Source: Minisyncoccota bacterium (GTDB lineage Bacteria > Patescibacteriota > Microgenomatia > Levybacterales > UBA12049). From it: DNA of 11,224 nt. Within the stretch, counting starts at the first letter, position 1. Every line of letters starts with the position of its first letter. The DNA lies in NCBI GenBank assembly GCA_025449795.1, contig JANWIQ010000044.1:1-11224 (forward strand). Direction: 5' to 3'. This document shows, one piece after another, positions 1-7,861 of this stretch. The notes under the pieces are model-generated. The model searched no databases, was not told the origin of the DNA, and saw only the letters and a list, made by a program, of their open reading frames with translations. Position numbers and translations under genes: made by a program.

Positions 1-29
1 AATACAACCGATATGGTAGATTTTTTCAT
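1..29 (-). CDS. N-terminal fragment of a CDS cut by the left edge, possibly a family 2 glycosyltransferase
   Basis: An ATG on the minus strand at 29-27 opens a frame that stays open to the window edge and reads MKKSTISVV followed by F or L. The ATG lies three bases after the TAA stop of the neighbouring glycosyltransferase gene, which is the spacing seen between other co-directional genes here. The peptide resembles the first beta strand of family 2 glycosyltransferases, which often begin with a short basic stretch and then ISVV(I/L)P. Nine residues cannot prove that, so the product is a guess from pattern and neighbourhood. The gene start itself is better supported than its function. Confidence 0.4.
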
Positions 30-32
30 AGC

Positions 33-1724
33 TTATGTCCCAACAATATAGATAACCGGCGTACCATTTATTGCCTTAATTACTTCAATTGGCTTAACAT
101 TAGCCGGAAACTCATCTGGATTACCAATAAAGAGCACATTCTTTTCTTGGGATTCTACGCCCCAATTGATGTTATGAAATTGGTATTTCCCGTATGCATG
201 CGTTTCTGCAAAACCACCCGAGGAATATTTCCCCACCTTCTGGTATTCCGCAGGCGAATACTTAAGGTAAAAAAGGAAAAACATATACGACTTATCTAGC
301 GGCGCTTTCCCGGAAACCACTATTTTGTGGTATTTACCACCAATTTGCTCCACTTTTACGACCGCTTGTTGATAGCCATACTGCCAGTCCTGCGAATCAT
401 AATAGTTGTATTGCACAAAATATTGGTCAAAATAATACGCAAAATTCCCAAGATATACTGCGATAAGAAGCACAATTGCCAAACTTCTAAAAGGTTTTTC
501 TTTTTTCCAAAGCGCGTGTGATACTACCCAACCAAGGAAGGTAACGATTCCTATTGCAACCACAATTTCTACAATAGGCAAGAAATTAAGCGTCCTCACC
601 GCATGAGGTACACCGCTGGTAACCGAGGCTGGTATGGGCACAATCAAAAACCAAGCAAGAAGTGTCCATCGGGATTTCCATGATAATTCAAAGGGCAATC
701 TGTTACATGCTAAAGCGAAAAGACCAAAAAGAAAAAACGGCAAAGCAACAAGATACATCAGTCCCATATTGGGTGCATGATGGCGAGAAATATCGCCTTC
801 AATAAAAAGCCAATTAAGATTGTAGTGTGATAAATACCCATACACAATTGCTTTTGCGTATACCAACCGGCGATTATCTAGGACATATCCAATTACATCA
901 TGGTTTTTTTGGTCAAGTTGCAGCCTTCCTACGTTATCTTTTAAGAATTGTGTCTGGTCTGAAAAGGATAGCGTGCCTTGTACACGCAATAATGCATTCT
1001 TATTGGTAATAATATAATTCATCATAGGGATAGCAACGATAAGCCCAACAAGAATTGCACTTGCGATATAGACCTTTTTTACTTTCACAATATCCTTTAG
1101 ATACACACAAATAAGCATGAGCATAAGAAGCGGCGTAAATACTTTTTCGCTTTGGTAGACATAAATAGCAAGTGCTGCAAAAGCTGTTGATAACGAAAGC
1201 ATCCACGGCTTCTTGAGGCCTTTTATAAAGAAATACGCTGCCAATAAATTCAGTCCTACTCCCACATTGGATTCAAATCCCACACGGGAAAATTGGATGC
1301 TCCATGGGGAAATCGCCATAAGAAAAGCAGATAACAAACTCACATCCTCTCTTTTCGTCAATTCCTTCACAAAAAAATAGGTCATAAGGACAGTGAGGAC
1401 ACCAAAAACCGCTGAAGGAAATCTCACTGCATAGGTTGTCACATCAAAAACAAGTACCGAAGGAATAGTAAGGTATGCATACAAAGCCGGTTTATAATCG
1501 TCAAATGACCTAAGCACAGGGGGCAAGAAGATGCCGAATTCATCACGCCCAGTGTGGATAATTGAGTATGCATCATATCCAATCGCTGCTTCATCCCAAT
1601 CAGGAGAAGGAGGAATTTGTGCTAGCTGCCAAAACCGCAGTAGTACGGCGACAAGAAGGATAAAAATTAATACTGCTGTAGTTTTTTGTATTGAAAATTG
1701 AAAATTGAAAATTGAAAATTTCAT
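33..1724 (-). CDS. GT39/PMT-like membrane glycosyltransferase (GT-C fold), paralogue 1
   Basis: The 563-residue polytopic membrane protein has the hallmarks of GT-C enzymes of the PMT/ArnT type, which move a sugar from a polyprenyl-phosphate donor to an acceptor outside the membrane. The first helix (about residues 16-34) is followed by the acidic loop motif D42-W43-D44-E45. This is where PMT and ArnT enzymes carry their catalytic Asp/Glu. After it come D75-D76-Y-K-P, R101-F-P-S and an SPW...SR...FE motif near residues 139-151. Many hydrophobic helices follow, then a hydrophilic C-terminal domain (about 440-563) that is probably extracytoplasmic. The ATG overlaps the TGA of the upstream paralogue as ATGA, which suggests translational coupling. 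Residues 1-12 (MKFSIFNFQFSI) come almost wholly from a heptamer tandem repeat and have no counterpart in the paralogue, whose Met1 aligns with Gln13 here. Sugar and acceptor cannot be told from sequence. Confidence 0.9.
   Translation of the reverse strand: MKFSIFNFQFSIQKTTAVLIFILLVAVLLRFWQLAQIPPSPDWDEAAIGYDAYSIIHTGRDEFGIFLPPVLRSFDDYKPALYAYLTIPSVLVFDVTTYAVRFPSAVFGVLTVLMTYFFVKELTKREDVSLLSAFLMAISPWSIQFSRVGFESNVGVGLNLLAAYFFIKGLKKPWMLSLSTAFAALAIYVYQSEKVFTPLLMLMLICVYLKDIVKVKKVYIASAILVGLIVAIPMMNYIITNKNALLRVQGTLSFSDQTQFLKDNVGRLQLDQKNHDVIGYVLDNRRLVYAKAIVYGYLSHYNLNWLFIEGDISRHHAPNMGLMYLVALPFFLFGLFALACNRLPFELSWKSRWTLLAWFLIVPIPASVTSGVPHAVRTLNFLPIVEIVVAIGIVTFLGWVVSHALWKKEKPFRSLAIVLLIAVYLGNFAYYFDQYFVQYNYYDSQDWQYGYQQAVVKVEQIGGKYHKIVVSGKAPLDKSYMFFLFYLKYSPAEYQKVGKYSSGGFAETHAYGKYQFHNINWGVESQEKNVLFIGNPDEFPANVKPIEVIKAINGTPVIYIVGT
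1691..1720 (-). repeat. Heptanucleotide tandem repeat in the 5' end of the GT39-like gene
   Basis: The plus strand reads TTGAAAA four times in a row (1691-1697, 1698-1704, 1705-1711, 1712-1718), followed by a partial TT. On the coding strand the unit is TTTTCAA. The repeat starts one codon after the ATG at 1724-1722 and encodes nearly all of residues 3-12 of the protein. Seven is not a multiple of three, so a gain or loss of one unit changes the frame. With three units the frame ends at TAA after 16 codons. With five units it ends at a TGA about 40 codons in. This makes it a candidate slipped-strand phase-variation tract. It could also simply be one copy of a dispersed low-complexity repeat in this genome. 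Confidence 0.9.
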
Positions 1725-3349
1725 AACGTATATGCTACCAATACGGCATCGCCATTGAGTGCGTAAAAATTCTTCTGTATTTTTGCATTATTTGGCACTT
1801 CATTAGGAACAGCAATATAAAGAATGCGCGAATTTTTCTCAATTGGCATAGATTTATCAAAATAATATTTCCCGACTCTTGCTACATTTACAAATCCAAA
1901 AACATCCCGACTAATGAGGGAAGTCTGACGAAATGTTGCCGGGGGAATTTGCAGGTAAAATAAGTAGTATATGTATGGCCTTCCCAGCCCTTGGGTCACA
2001 TGAATTTGGTCATAGTTTTGTTGGACAGTCTTCACATATGAAATAGATTGTGCGTAACCATATTCCCAATCTCCAGAATATTTATAGGGATAATAGGTAA
2101 GTAACCCATGGAAAAAGTATGCTACATTACCCAAAAGTACAACCAGTAGTACGGGAATAAGTAATTTTTTGACAACCGGGTAGGAAATCTTTTGGCGAAG
2201 AAAAAGTATCGCTTGCCAAAAACCATACGCAACAAGTATCTGAAATGTAGGAAGCGTTGCTTCTATCCTGAGTGCATGTGGCGTTTCTCTGGCCGTTGCC
2301 GCAGGCACTATTCCCAACAGTAACCATAATGGAATAATCCACCACTTGCCTTCTTTTTTCCGAAAAAGTAAAAAGGCGCCAATAACAAAGAATGGCAAAT
2401 CCCATATGTATAACTGCCCCACGTCTTGTATCGAAAACTTAGGGTTACCGTCTCCTGAAATAAATAAGAAGCTTGGACTAAGGTTATCCAGATAATGTTG
2501 CACATACAACACGCTAAATACTAACCGCCTGTTATGGATCGCTTTTGACCACCATGCATTGTGGTCATTTGCTCCCTCCTGATTAATGGTCTTAATCACC
2601 GAAACGTCAGAAAAAATATTTACCTCCTGAAATCGAAGACCTGCCTGCTTGGAAAAAAGGAAGTGGAGCGTGGGGAGAAGTAGTAATACACCGACTATCA
2701 TCGAGATCAAAACAACCATTTTTCTCTCCCATAATTTCTTGAGAAAAAATAATCCCAGCACAACGACTAACAGAGGCGCTACCACTCGCGCAGTATTAAA
2801 GGTATAGACCGAAAGCACGAAGGAGATTGCCGATAAAGGCAGCAGCCATTTTTTCTCTTGCATAGCAGCAAGAAAAAGCCATACACCCGTAATGATAAAA
2901 AAAGTGGCTACATTTGCTTCGAAGGCTGCACGGGAAAGCATAATATGCCAAGGGGAAACAGCAAGAAAAAGAGAAGCAAAGAGTGCATATGCTTCTTTTT
3001 CCTTTGCGCGGAAAAATATCCTTTTAGTGAGAAAGTACGTGACTGCAATAGTAATAACTCCCAGAAAAGCCGAGGGAAAACGAGTTGCAAAAGCATTTAG
3101 CCCAAACAATTTCACTGGTATTACATCTATGTAGGCGTATACGGGAGGTTTAAAATCTCCAAAGGACTCCAGGTAATCATGTGGCAAAAACCTTCCAAAT
3201 TCATCGTGCCCATTAATACCGATACTGTATGCATTATATCCCCATGCGGCCTCGTCCCAGTCAAGAGAGGGTGGATTTACGCCTAGCTGATAAAATCGCA
3301 GGAATGCAGCAATAAGAAGAATTAGGATAAAAGGTATCCATTTTTTCAT
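1721..3349 (-). CDS. GT39/PMT-like membrane glycosyltransferase (GT-C fold), paralogue 2
   Basis: The 542-residue polytopic protein is clearly homologous along its whole length to the next gene downstream. The first helix (about residues 4-22) leads into D30-W31-D32-E33, the acidic loop expected to hold the catalytic carboxylate of PMT/ArnT-type enzymes. G-D65-F-K-P, R90-F-P-S and an SPW...SR...FE motif follow. Multiple transmembrane helices precede a polar C-terminal domain starting near residue 422. That domain shares DW(E/Q)YGY, FYL..(S/P)P and GKY landmarks with its paralogue. The ATG at 3349 is 38 bases from the divergent GTG of the plus-strand gene, and no Shine-Dalgarno motif is visible. 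The TGA stop overlaps the next ATG. The predicted role is transfer of a lipid-linked sugar to a surface acceptor. Donor and acceptor are unknown. A tandem duplication followed by divergence is the simplest origin. Confidence 0.9.
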   Translation of the reverse strand: MKKWIPFILILLIAAFLRFYQLGVNPPSLDWDEAAWGYNAYSIGINGHDEFGRFLPHDYLESFGDFKPPVYAYIDVIPVKLFGLNAFATRFPSAFLGVITIAVTYFLTKRIFFRAKEKEAYALFASLFLAVSPWHIMLSRAAFEANVATFFIITGVWLFLAAMQEKKWLLPLSAISFVLSVYTFNTARVVAPLLVVVLGLFFLKKLWERKMVVLISMIVGVLLLLPTLHFLFSKQAGLRFQEVNIFSDVSVIKTINQEGANDHNAWWSKAIHNRRLVFSVLYVQHYLDNLSPSFLFISGDGNPKFSIQDVGQLYIWDLPFFVIGAFLLFRKKEGKWWIIPLWLLLGIVPAATARETPHALRIEATLPTFQILVAYGFWQAILFLRQKISYPVVKKLLIPVLLVVLLGNVAYFFHGLLTYYPYKYSGDWEYGYAQSISYVKTVQQNYDQIHVTQGLGRPYIYYLFYLQIPPATFRQTSLISRDVFGFVNVARVGKYYFDKSMPIEKNSRILYIAVPNEVPNNAKIQKNFYALNGDAVLVAYTL

Positions 3350-3387
3350 ATTGTAGTTGTTTATTTTCTTATTGTATCATAGTAAAA
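3350..3387. promoter_or_regulatory. Divergent intergenic region with putative promoters for both flanking genes
   Basis: This 38-bp AT-rich gap separates the ATG of the minus-strand GT39-like operon from the GTG of the plus-strand GT-C gene, so both transcripts should start in or near it. On the plus strand TTGTAG (3351-3356) and TATCAT (3375-3380) are spaced 18 bp apart. They would place a start site at about 3387, which implies a leaderless or nearly leaderless GTG. On the minus strand TACAAT (3376-3371) is a good -10 match, but I see no convincing -35. Neither start has a Shine-Dalgarno sequence. The assignment is by motif reading only. Confidence 0.4.
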
Positions 3388-4722
3388 GTGAAAAGGAAGA
3401 TAAATAAATTTCCCTATTTTCTTGGTGCCATATTCCTTGGCGCACTCATTGTCCGAATTCTGCTTATCCACTGGACTCTGGCTTTTGGCAACAACGGAGA
3501 CCTTACGAGATACGAAGACTGGGCAAGAATAGCCCATGTCTATTCTTATGCCGATACCTATACAACAAAACATTTATCTGTCTCCATCTCATTCCCCAAC
3601 AATCAACCACCGGGATCTTTGTATGTATTATCCGGCGCTTATGAATCCTATATCCTTACAGGAAGAATACTTGCACGCCTTACGCATACAACTGCGGGAA
3701 GTCTTACGTGGGTTAACACCTATTTACAGCACATTTTTATGAAATCCCCGCCGCTTATAACAGATATGCTTATGGGAGTAGTTGCTTTTCTCCTTGTGGC
3801 AAAAGAGGTTGGAAGAAAAAGGGGATTAATGGCAGCTTCTCTTATTCTTTTTAATCCGGTCATATTTTATAACAGCGCCATATGGGGACAAATGGATTCT
3901 ATAAATAACTTCTTTTTTCTGCTTGCACTTTTCTTCGCATTTCGGCATCACCCGATTCTTTCTATGCTTTCTTTTGCAATATCCCTTTATATTAAGCTAT
4001 CCTTACTTCCTTTTCTTCCTTTCTATCTGATTTTCCTCTTTTTTCAAAACAAAAAGAAACTTACTCCAATACTCATTGGCGTACTAGTAAGTATTGGCGG
4101 CATATTACTTGCTACAATTCCTGTCTCCCATTCCCCTCTTGCCTGGCTTATGACGCAACTTCCCATTATTACCCAAGGTGAATTGCAGAATATTACTGTT
4201 GCCGCTTTTAATTTCTGGTGGGCTGCAACGTGTTTTCCCGCCGTATGCAATGGAAATAATATTCCCGTAGTAAATCAACTATTTTGGGGAATATCTTTAC
4301 ACACATGGGGATATATTCTTTTTGCTATTTTTTCTCTACCGCTCATGTTTTTGCAGGTAACCCGTATTAAAAAATTGATAACGCAAAAAAATATATTTTT
4401 ACTTTTTTCCCTTGTTGCCCTTATTACTTTTCTTTTTCTTCCTAACATGCATGATAGATATATGTACCCTTTCTTTCCCTTATTCGCAGTTGTTATTGCG
4501 CTAACCAAGAAAAACACAATGTATTGCGTTATTTTTTGCTTATTTATTTTTCTTCACATGAGTAATCTCCTTTATTCTTGGTATCCCACATACTTCCCTG
4601 CATTTTTCTTTTACCAAATTTTATACAGTACAATTTTCCGCTGGGCTATCAGCGCAATAACAGTCGTAATTTTTGGTTGGGTCTATTGGATAGGTTTACA
4701 AGAGTCGGCGAAGACGATATAA
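3388..4722 (+). CDS. GT-C membrane glycosyltransferase with ALG6/ALG8/PIG-M-like motifs
   Basis: The 444-residue polytopic membrane protein starts at GTG; no earlier start codon is available in this frame within the short intergenic gap. After the first helix (about 9-27) it has G37-D38 and R-Y-E-D44-W, the position of the catalytic acid in GT-C enzymes. NNQPPG follows at 71-76, then KSPPL..D at 119-126, and W166-G-Q-M-D170 in a conserved loop after a helix. N-M-H355-D-R-Y358-M-Y-P lies near the C-terminus. The WGQxD and MH(E/D)RY-type motifs recall ALG6/ALG8, PIG-M and related bacterial polyprenyl-phosphate-hexose transferases. I infer transfer of a lipid-linked hexose on the outer face of the membrane. 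It is the only plus-strand gene here. Its last 27 bases overlap the 3' end of the convergent YfhO gene. The specific CAZy family is unassigned. Confidence 0.85.
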   Translation: MKRKINKFPYFLGAIFLGALIVRILLIHWTLAFGNNGDLTRYEDWARIAHVYSYADTYTTKHLSVSISFPNNQPPGSLYVLSGAYESYILTGRILARLTHTTAGSLTWVNTYLQHIFMKSPPLITDMLMGVVAFLLVAKEVGRKRGLMAASLILFNPVIFYNSAIWGQMDSINNFFFLLALFFAFRHHPILSMLSFAISLYIKLSLLPFLPFYLIFLFFQNKKKLTPILIGVLVSIGGILLATIPVSHSPLAWLMTQLPIITQGELQNITVAAFNFWWAATCFPAVCNGNNIPVVNQLFWGISLHTWGYILFAIFSLPLMFLQVTRIKKLITQKNIFLLFSLVALITFLFLPNMHDRYMYPFFPLFAVVIALTKKNTMYCVIFCLFIFLHMSNLLYSWYPTYFPAFFFYQILYSTIFRWAISAITVVIFGWVYWIGLQESAKTI

Positions 4723-7140
4723 GCCAACAAGCAGAGCTACAAGCATAAGGCCGCTTATAAAAAATGCCCATGTCTCCTTAGAGTCTTGGTAAAAAAGCAC
4801 TATTTGGTGTACCCCTTTTTGCACTACTACTGCACGAAATGCATAATCGGCCCGCAGTACTTCTCCTCGCTTTCCATCTATTGTTACCACAAAATTAGGG
4901 GCATAGGTATCTGAAAGAAAAATTAATCCATTGCCTGTTGCATGCGTTTGGAGAGAAATGCGTTGTGGGGTATATTCCTTTACCACAACAGATCCTGTAG
5001 AGAGAGGGCTTATAGACAAAGATGGCTGCTGCTCCAATACAATTCTTCGGGCACTACTTTGGAAATCAAATATATCCGCAAGTATTTGCCTGTCGTCTCT
5101 TACTACCACATATTGGTTGGTCCAGAATACATGGGGTAATGCATCTTTATACGAAAAAATTTGCCACGTAGCATTTTGCCATACCAACGGAAAATCTTTG
5201 GTACCATAAGATGACATACCAACAGGGTCGGTCTCCTTACGTAATTTTACTACGTGGTTTATGCTATCAATTTGCATAAAACGCAGCATGTATCTATCAG
5301 TTTTGGTGAATAACGAAGTAGTTGTAGGATTAATCCTTATTTCTATGCGTGGCACCGGGGTAGCACTTCTTCCTTTCTGCTGCACATAGGTAACTAATTC
5401 GCCATACCGTTTAATATACAGAGACCCTACCCCATCGGGAGAATACAAACCAAAGAAAAGAGGAATATCAGAAGAAATATATCCTTGTCCTAAGGAAATA
5501 AAACGCCCTAATCCCTGATGTGTTTGCAAATACGCAAATACTGGATTTGATGGAAAAACAAATTGGCTTTGTGACCATGGGATATATTTTTGGGCAAAAT
5601 ATACTTGGCTAAAAATAGTTAATCCAAAAATTCCTACAACGAAAATCTTTCTATTTGCAATTTTTCTTATAAGGAAAACCACCACAAAAAGGGAAATAAG
5701 AAAATCCGGCAGGATGATATTTTTTGTAAAAACGCTTACCTGCACACTATCTTTCGTAAATGCGTAAGAACTCATCCAGTTAAACCATTTCTGTAACAGA
5801 AAGTATGGGGCCACAATGTGCAACTTTGAAAAAATTGGAGTAATAGGAGTTACTACGAGTGCATATCCATTTATTATCGTAAAAAAAAGTAGCATTACTA
5901 CGCCCACAATTCCGATCAGCATTTTTGAAATTTTCTTCTCTTCTAAGAGATAGGACACGCCATAGGCAGACAGGATAGATAATCCAAATATAGAATAAAT
6001 AAAGATTCTATTGGGTAAAAAGGATGACACAATAGGAATTGGAAAGCTTAGTAAAAATCTAGACAGAGCAGAATCAATTCCTAGCAAAACTCCAAGTAGT
6101 GCAAATACTAAGAAAAATATTACCCGTTTATCCTTTTTCCCATAAAAAAGTCCAAAGAAACTAAGGACAAAAGGGACAAGGCCAATAAAAAGAATAGATT
6201 CTTTGTATTCACTTTTCCCAAAAAAAATGTAGGTGCTCGGATTTCCCCACAAATCAGGACTTAAAAAAGTAAGCACATGATACCAGGGCATAAGATGTCC
6301 ATCCAGTAAACTTTTTATGGATACATCGCGCGTTGAGACAGCGAGTGCTTCAAGGGCAGGAACACTATGAAAAAGGGTCAAAATTGGAGCAACAAAAAAG
6401 GGCAAGAAAAAAAATATTTTTCTTTCTTTATTATCTTGTAAACTGCGTAAGCAAGTATACATACACGCAATAAAGAAAATATAAAATGTATATTGAAACC
6501 ATCCGGCAAGCAATGTAAGACACAGCGCAGAAGTAGTAATTACAAGAAAGCGAATTTTCTTTTTTTGCGCATATGCCTCTATACCAAAGAAAACCCACGG
6601 CAGCCAAATGAGCGTATGCCCCACGCTTAAACCCTCCACCATTCTCACCAATATCACCGGAGAAAAACCGAAAACAATCGCACCAAATCCTACAGGAATA
6701 TTACTCTTAAAAAGTAGACGAAGAAAGTAATACATGCCGACCGCGGCAATGAATGGTTCAAGAAGTTGCAGTATAATCCATACAGGCAATTGAGGAAGAA
6801 AAAGGAATAAGAAAAATAACGGGTAGAATACTGCTGTCTCGGAAAGTCCCGCATGGTAATTGCCTGAAAAGTTATATGGATTCCAAAAAGGAATTTGTAG
6901 ATTTTGTATCATGTGAATAGTAAATGCACGTTGCGGATAAAAAATTCTCAAATCATCTATTCCCACTGGCTTGTTGGGTATGCCCTGTGCCCAACCGGAA
7001 AATTTCTCCTGAGCCCATGGATTAAAAAATGACGCTAATAAGTTGGAAGAAAAAGGAATTTGGTGGGAAAAAATCAGTGGGCGAAAAATTGCGACAAAAA
7101 GAATAAAGAGGACATAAACAAACCAGAATTTTTTAATCAT
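4696..7140 (-). CDS. YfhO-family polytopic membrane protein, probable GT-C glycosyltransferase
   Basis: The 814-residue protein matches the YfhO family layout. An N-terminal helix is followed by a loop with D62-D63-L-R-I-F-Y-P and F-W-N-P-Y (85-89), then many transmembrane helices and a long extracytoplasmic segment. The diagnostic C-terminal beta-rich module (about 723-785) has SDTYAP, TIDGK, ADYAFRAV and KGVHQIVLFY landmarks. A final helix (about 791-812) and a basic RLRR tail close the protein. In Bacillus, YfhO is a GT-C enzyme needed with the GT2 enzyme CsbB to decorate lipoteichoic acid. Here a GT2 gene lies directly upstream, with one base between its stop and this ATG. A GTG at 7149 inside the upstream gene would add three residues. 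I prefer the ATG because it follows the stop. Length and domain order are normal for the family. The actual polymer modified is unknown. Confidence 0.88.
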   Translation of the reverse strand: MIKKFWFVYVLFILFVAIFRPLIFSHQIPFSSNLLASFFNPWAQEKFSGWAQGIPNKPVGIDDLRIFYPQRAFTIHMIQNLQIPFWNPYNFSGNYHAGLSETAVFYPLFFLFLFLPQLPVWIILQLLEPFIAAVGMYYFLRLLFKSNIPVGFGAIVFGFSPVILVRMVEGLSVGHTLIWLPWVFFGIEAYAQKKKIRFLVITTSALCLTLLAGWFQYTFYIFFIACMYTCLRSLQDNKERKIFFFLPFFVAPILTLFHSVPALEALAVSTRDVSIKSLLDGHLMPWYHVLTFLSPDLWGNPSTYIFFGKSEYKESILFIGLVPFVLSFFGLFYGKKDKRVIFFLVFALLGVLLGIDSALSRFLLSFPIPIVSSFLPNRIFIYSIFGLSILSAYGVSYLLEEKKISKMLIGIVGVVMLLFFTIINGYALVVTPITPIFSKLHIVAPYFLLQKWFNWMSSYAFTKDSVQVSVFTKNIILPDFLISLFVVVFLIRKIANRKIFVVGIFGLTIFSQVYFAQKYIPWSQSQFVFPSNPVFAYLQTHQGLGRFISLGQGYISSDIPLFFGLYSPDGVGSLYIKRYGELVTYVQQKGRSATPVPRIEIRINPTTTSLFTKTDRYMLRFMQIDSINHVVKLRKETDPVGMSSYGTKDFPLVWQNATWQIFSYKDALPHVFWTNQYVVVRDDRQILADIFDFQSSARRIVLEQQPSLSISPLSTGSVVVKEYTPQRISLQTHATGNGLIFLSDTYAPNFVVTIDGKRGEVLRADYAFRAVVVQKGVHQIVLFYQDSKETWAFFISGLMLVALLVGLYRLRRLL

Positions 7141-7141
7141 A

Positions 7142-7858
7142 TTAGTCACTCACTCGATATTTTATTAATGTCCAAACTGCTTTCGTTCCATCACGTATGG
7201 TATGAAGCTTTTTCCCCTCTTCATATCCTCTTGGAATTGTATTAATGGGAATTTCTTTAATTTTTAAACCTTTTTTCATAAGTTTTGCGGTAATTTCAGG
7301 CTCAAACTCAAATCCTTTTGCCCGTAGTTTCATTTGTGTAACGTTTTTACGCGGAAAAAGTTTGTAACAGGTTTCCATATCGGTTATCCATTGCCCGTAG
7401 AGAATACTCGTAGCAAAACTCAAAAATCTATTTCCTACGTAATGAAGAAGAAAATAAAAACGTTTTTCCTCTTTAGATAAGTGAGGTAATCTATTGAGTC
7501 TTGTACCAAAAACGACTTGCAGTCCATTTTTTATCTCTTTTACCAATCGGGAGATATCTTCAGGATTATATTCTAAATCTGCATCTTGGATAACAATATA
7601 TTCACCAGTTGCACTGGCAATCCCCGTCCTCACCGCAGCGCCTTTTCCCTGATTGGTTACATGTTGCAAAAAAACAACATGTTTTCTTTTTTGTATTAAA
7701 AAATCTTTTATTATTTTACCCGTTGTGTCTTGTGAAGCATCATCTACAATGATTACCTCTTTTTCCACATTCGGTATATGCAATTGGTCAATTCGCTTTA
7801 AAACCGCTTGGATGGTTTTTTCTTCATTAAAAACAGGAATAATAATAGAAAGTTTCAT
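7142..7858 (-). CDS. Family 2 glycosyltransferase, DPM1-like (polyprenyl-phosphate sugar synthase)
   Basis: The 238-residue protein is a compact GT-A fold enzyme close to dolichol-phosphate mannosyltransferase. It shows PVFNEE (8-13), VDDAS (38-42), the metal-binding DAD (92-94) in QDADLEY, GTR (118-120), ITDMETCYK (158-166), FEFEPEI (183-189) and PRGYEEGKK (209-217). The last motif is typical of DPM1-type enzymes. The expected reaction transfers a hexose from a nucleotide sugar to polyprenyl phosphate at the cytoplasmic face. No transmembrane helix is visible, unlike CsbB or GtrB, which carry C-terminal helices. The ATG starts three bases after the stop of the upstream membrane protein gene, and the next gene begins one base after its own stop, so it probably belongs to one transcript. 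It is a plausible donor supplier for the adjacent YfhO protein. The sugar could be mannose, glucose or GlcNAc. Confidence 0.9.
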   Translation of the reverse strand: MKLSIIIPVFNEEKTIQAVLKRIDQLHIPNVEKEVIIVDDASQDTTGKIIKDFLIQKRKHVVFLQHVTNQGKGAAVRTGIASATGEYIVIQDADLEYNPEDISRLVKEIKNGLQVVFGTRLNRLPHLSKEEKRFYFLLHYVGNRFLSFATSILYGQWITDMETCYKLFPRKNVTQMKLRAKGFEFEPEITAKLMKKGLKIKEIPINTIPRGYEEGKKLHTIRDGTKAVWTLIKYRVSD

Positions 7859-7861
7859 AGA

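Noticed and set aside
1721..1723. TGA of the GT39-like paralogue read as glycine (alternative code)
   Set aside because: Read-through would add only a short low-complexity tail of about 20 residues from the heptamer repeat before TAA. The paralogue ends at the equivalent point, and the ATGA overlap fits a normal stop.
4744..4757. ATAAG-GCCG-CTTAT inverted repeat followed by an A-run, near the convergent gene ends
   Set aside because: It has a short stem and lies inside the YfhO coding sequence. On the plus strand it is followed by A rather than T, so it does not fit a terminator for the plus-strand gene.
6220..6414. Runs of eight A (coding-strand T) in the YfhO gene at 6220-6227 and 6407-6414, with another at 5881-5888, as possible slippage sites
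   Set aside because: They encode ordinary Phe/Leu/Lys in membrane segments, are common in AT-rich genes, and the frame is intact. They are too short and internal to call phase variation.
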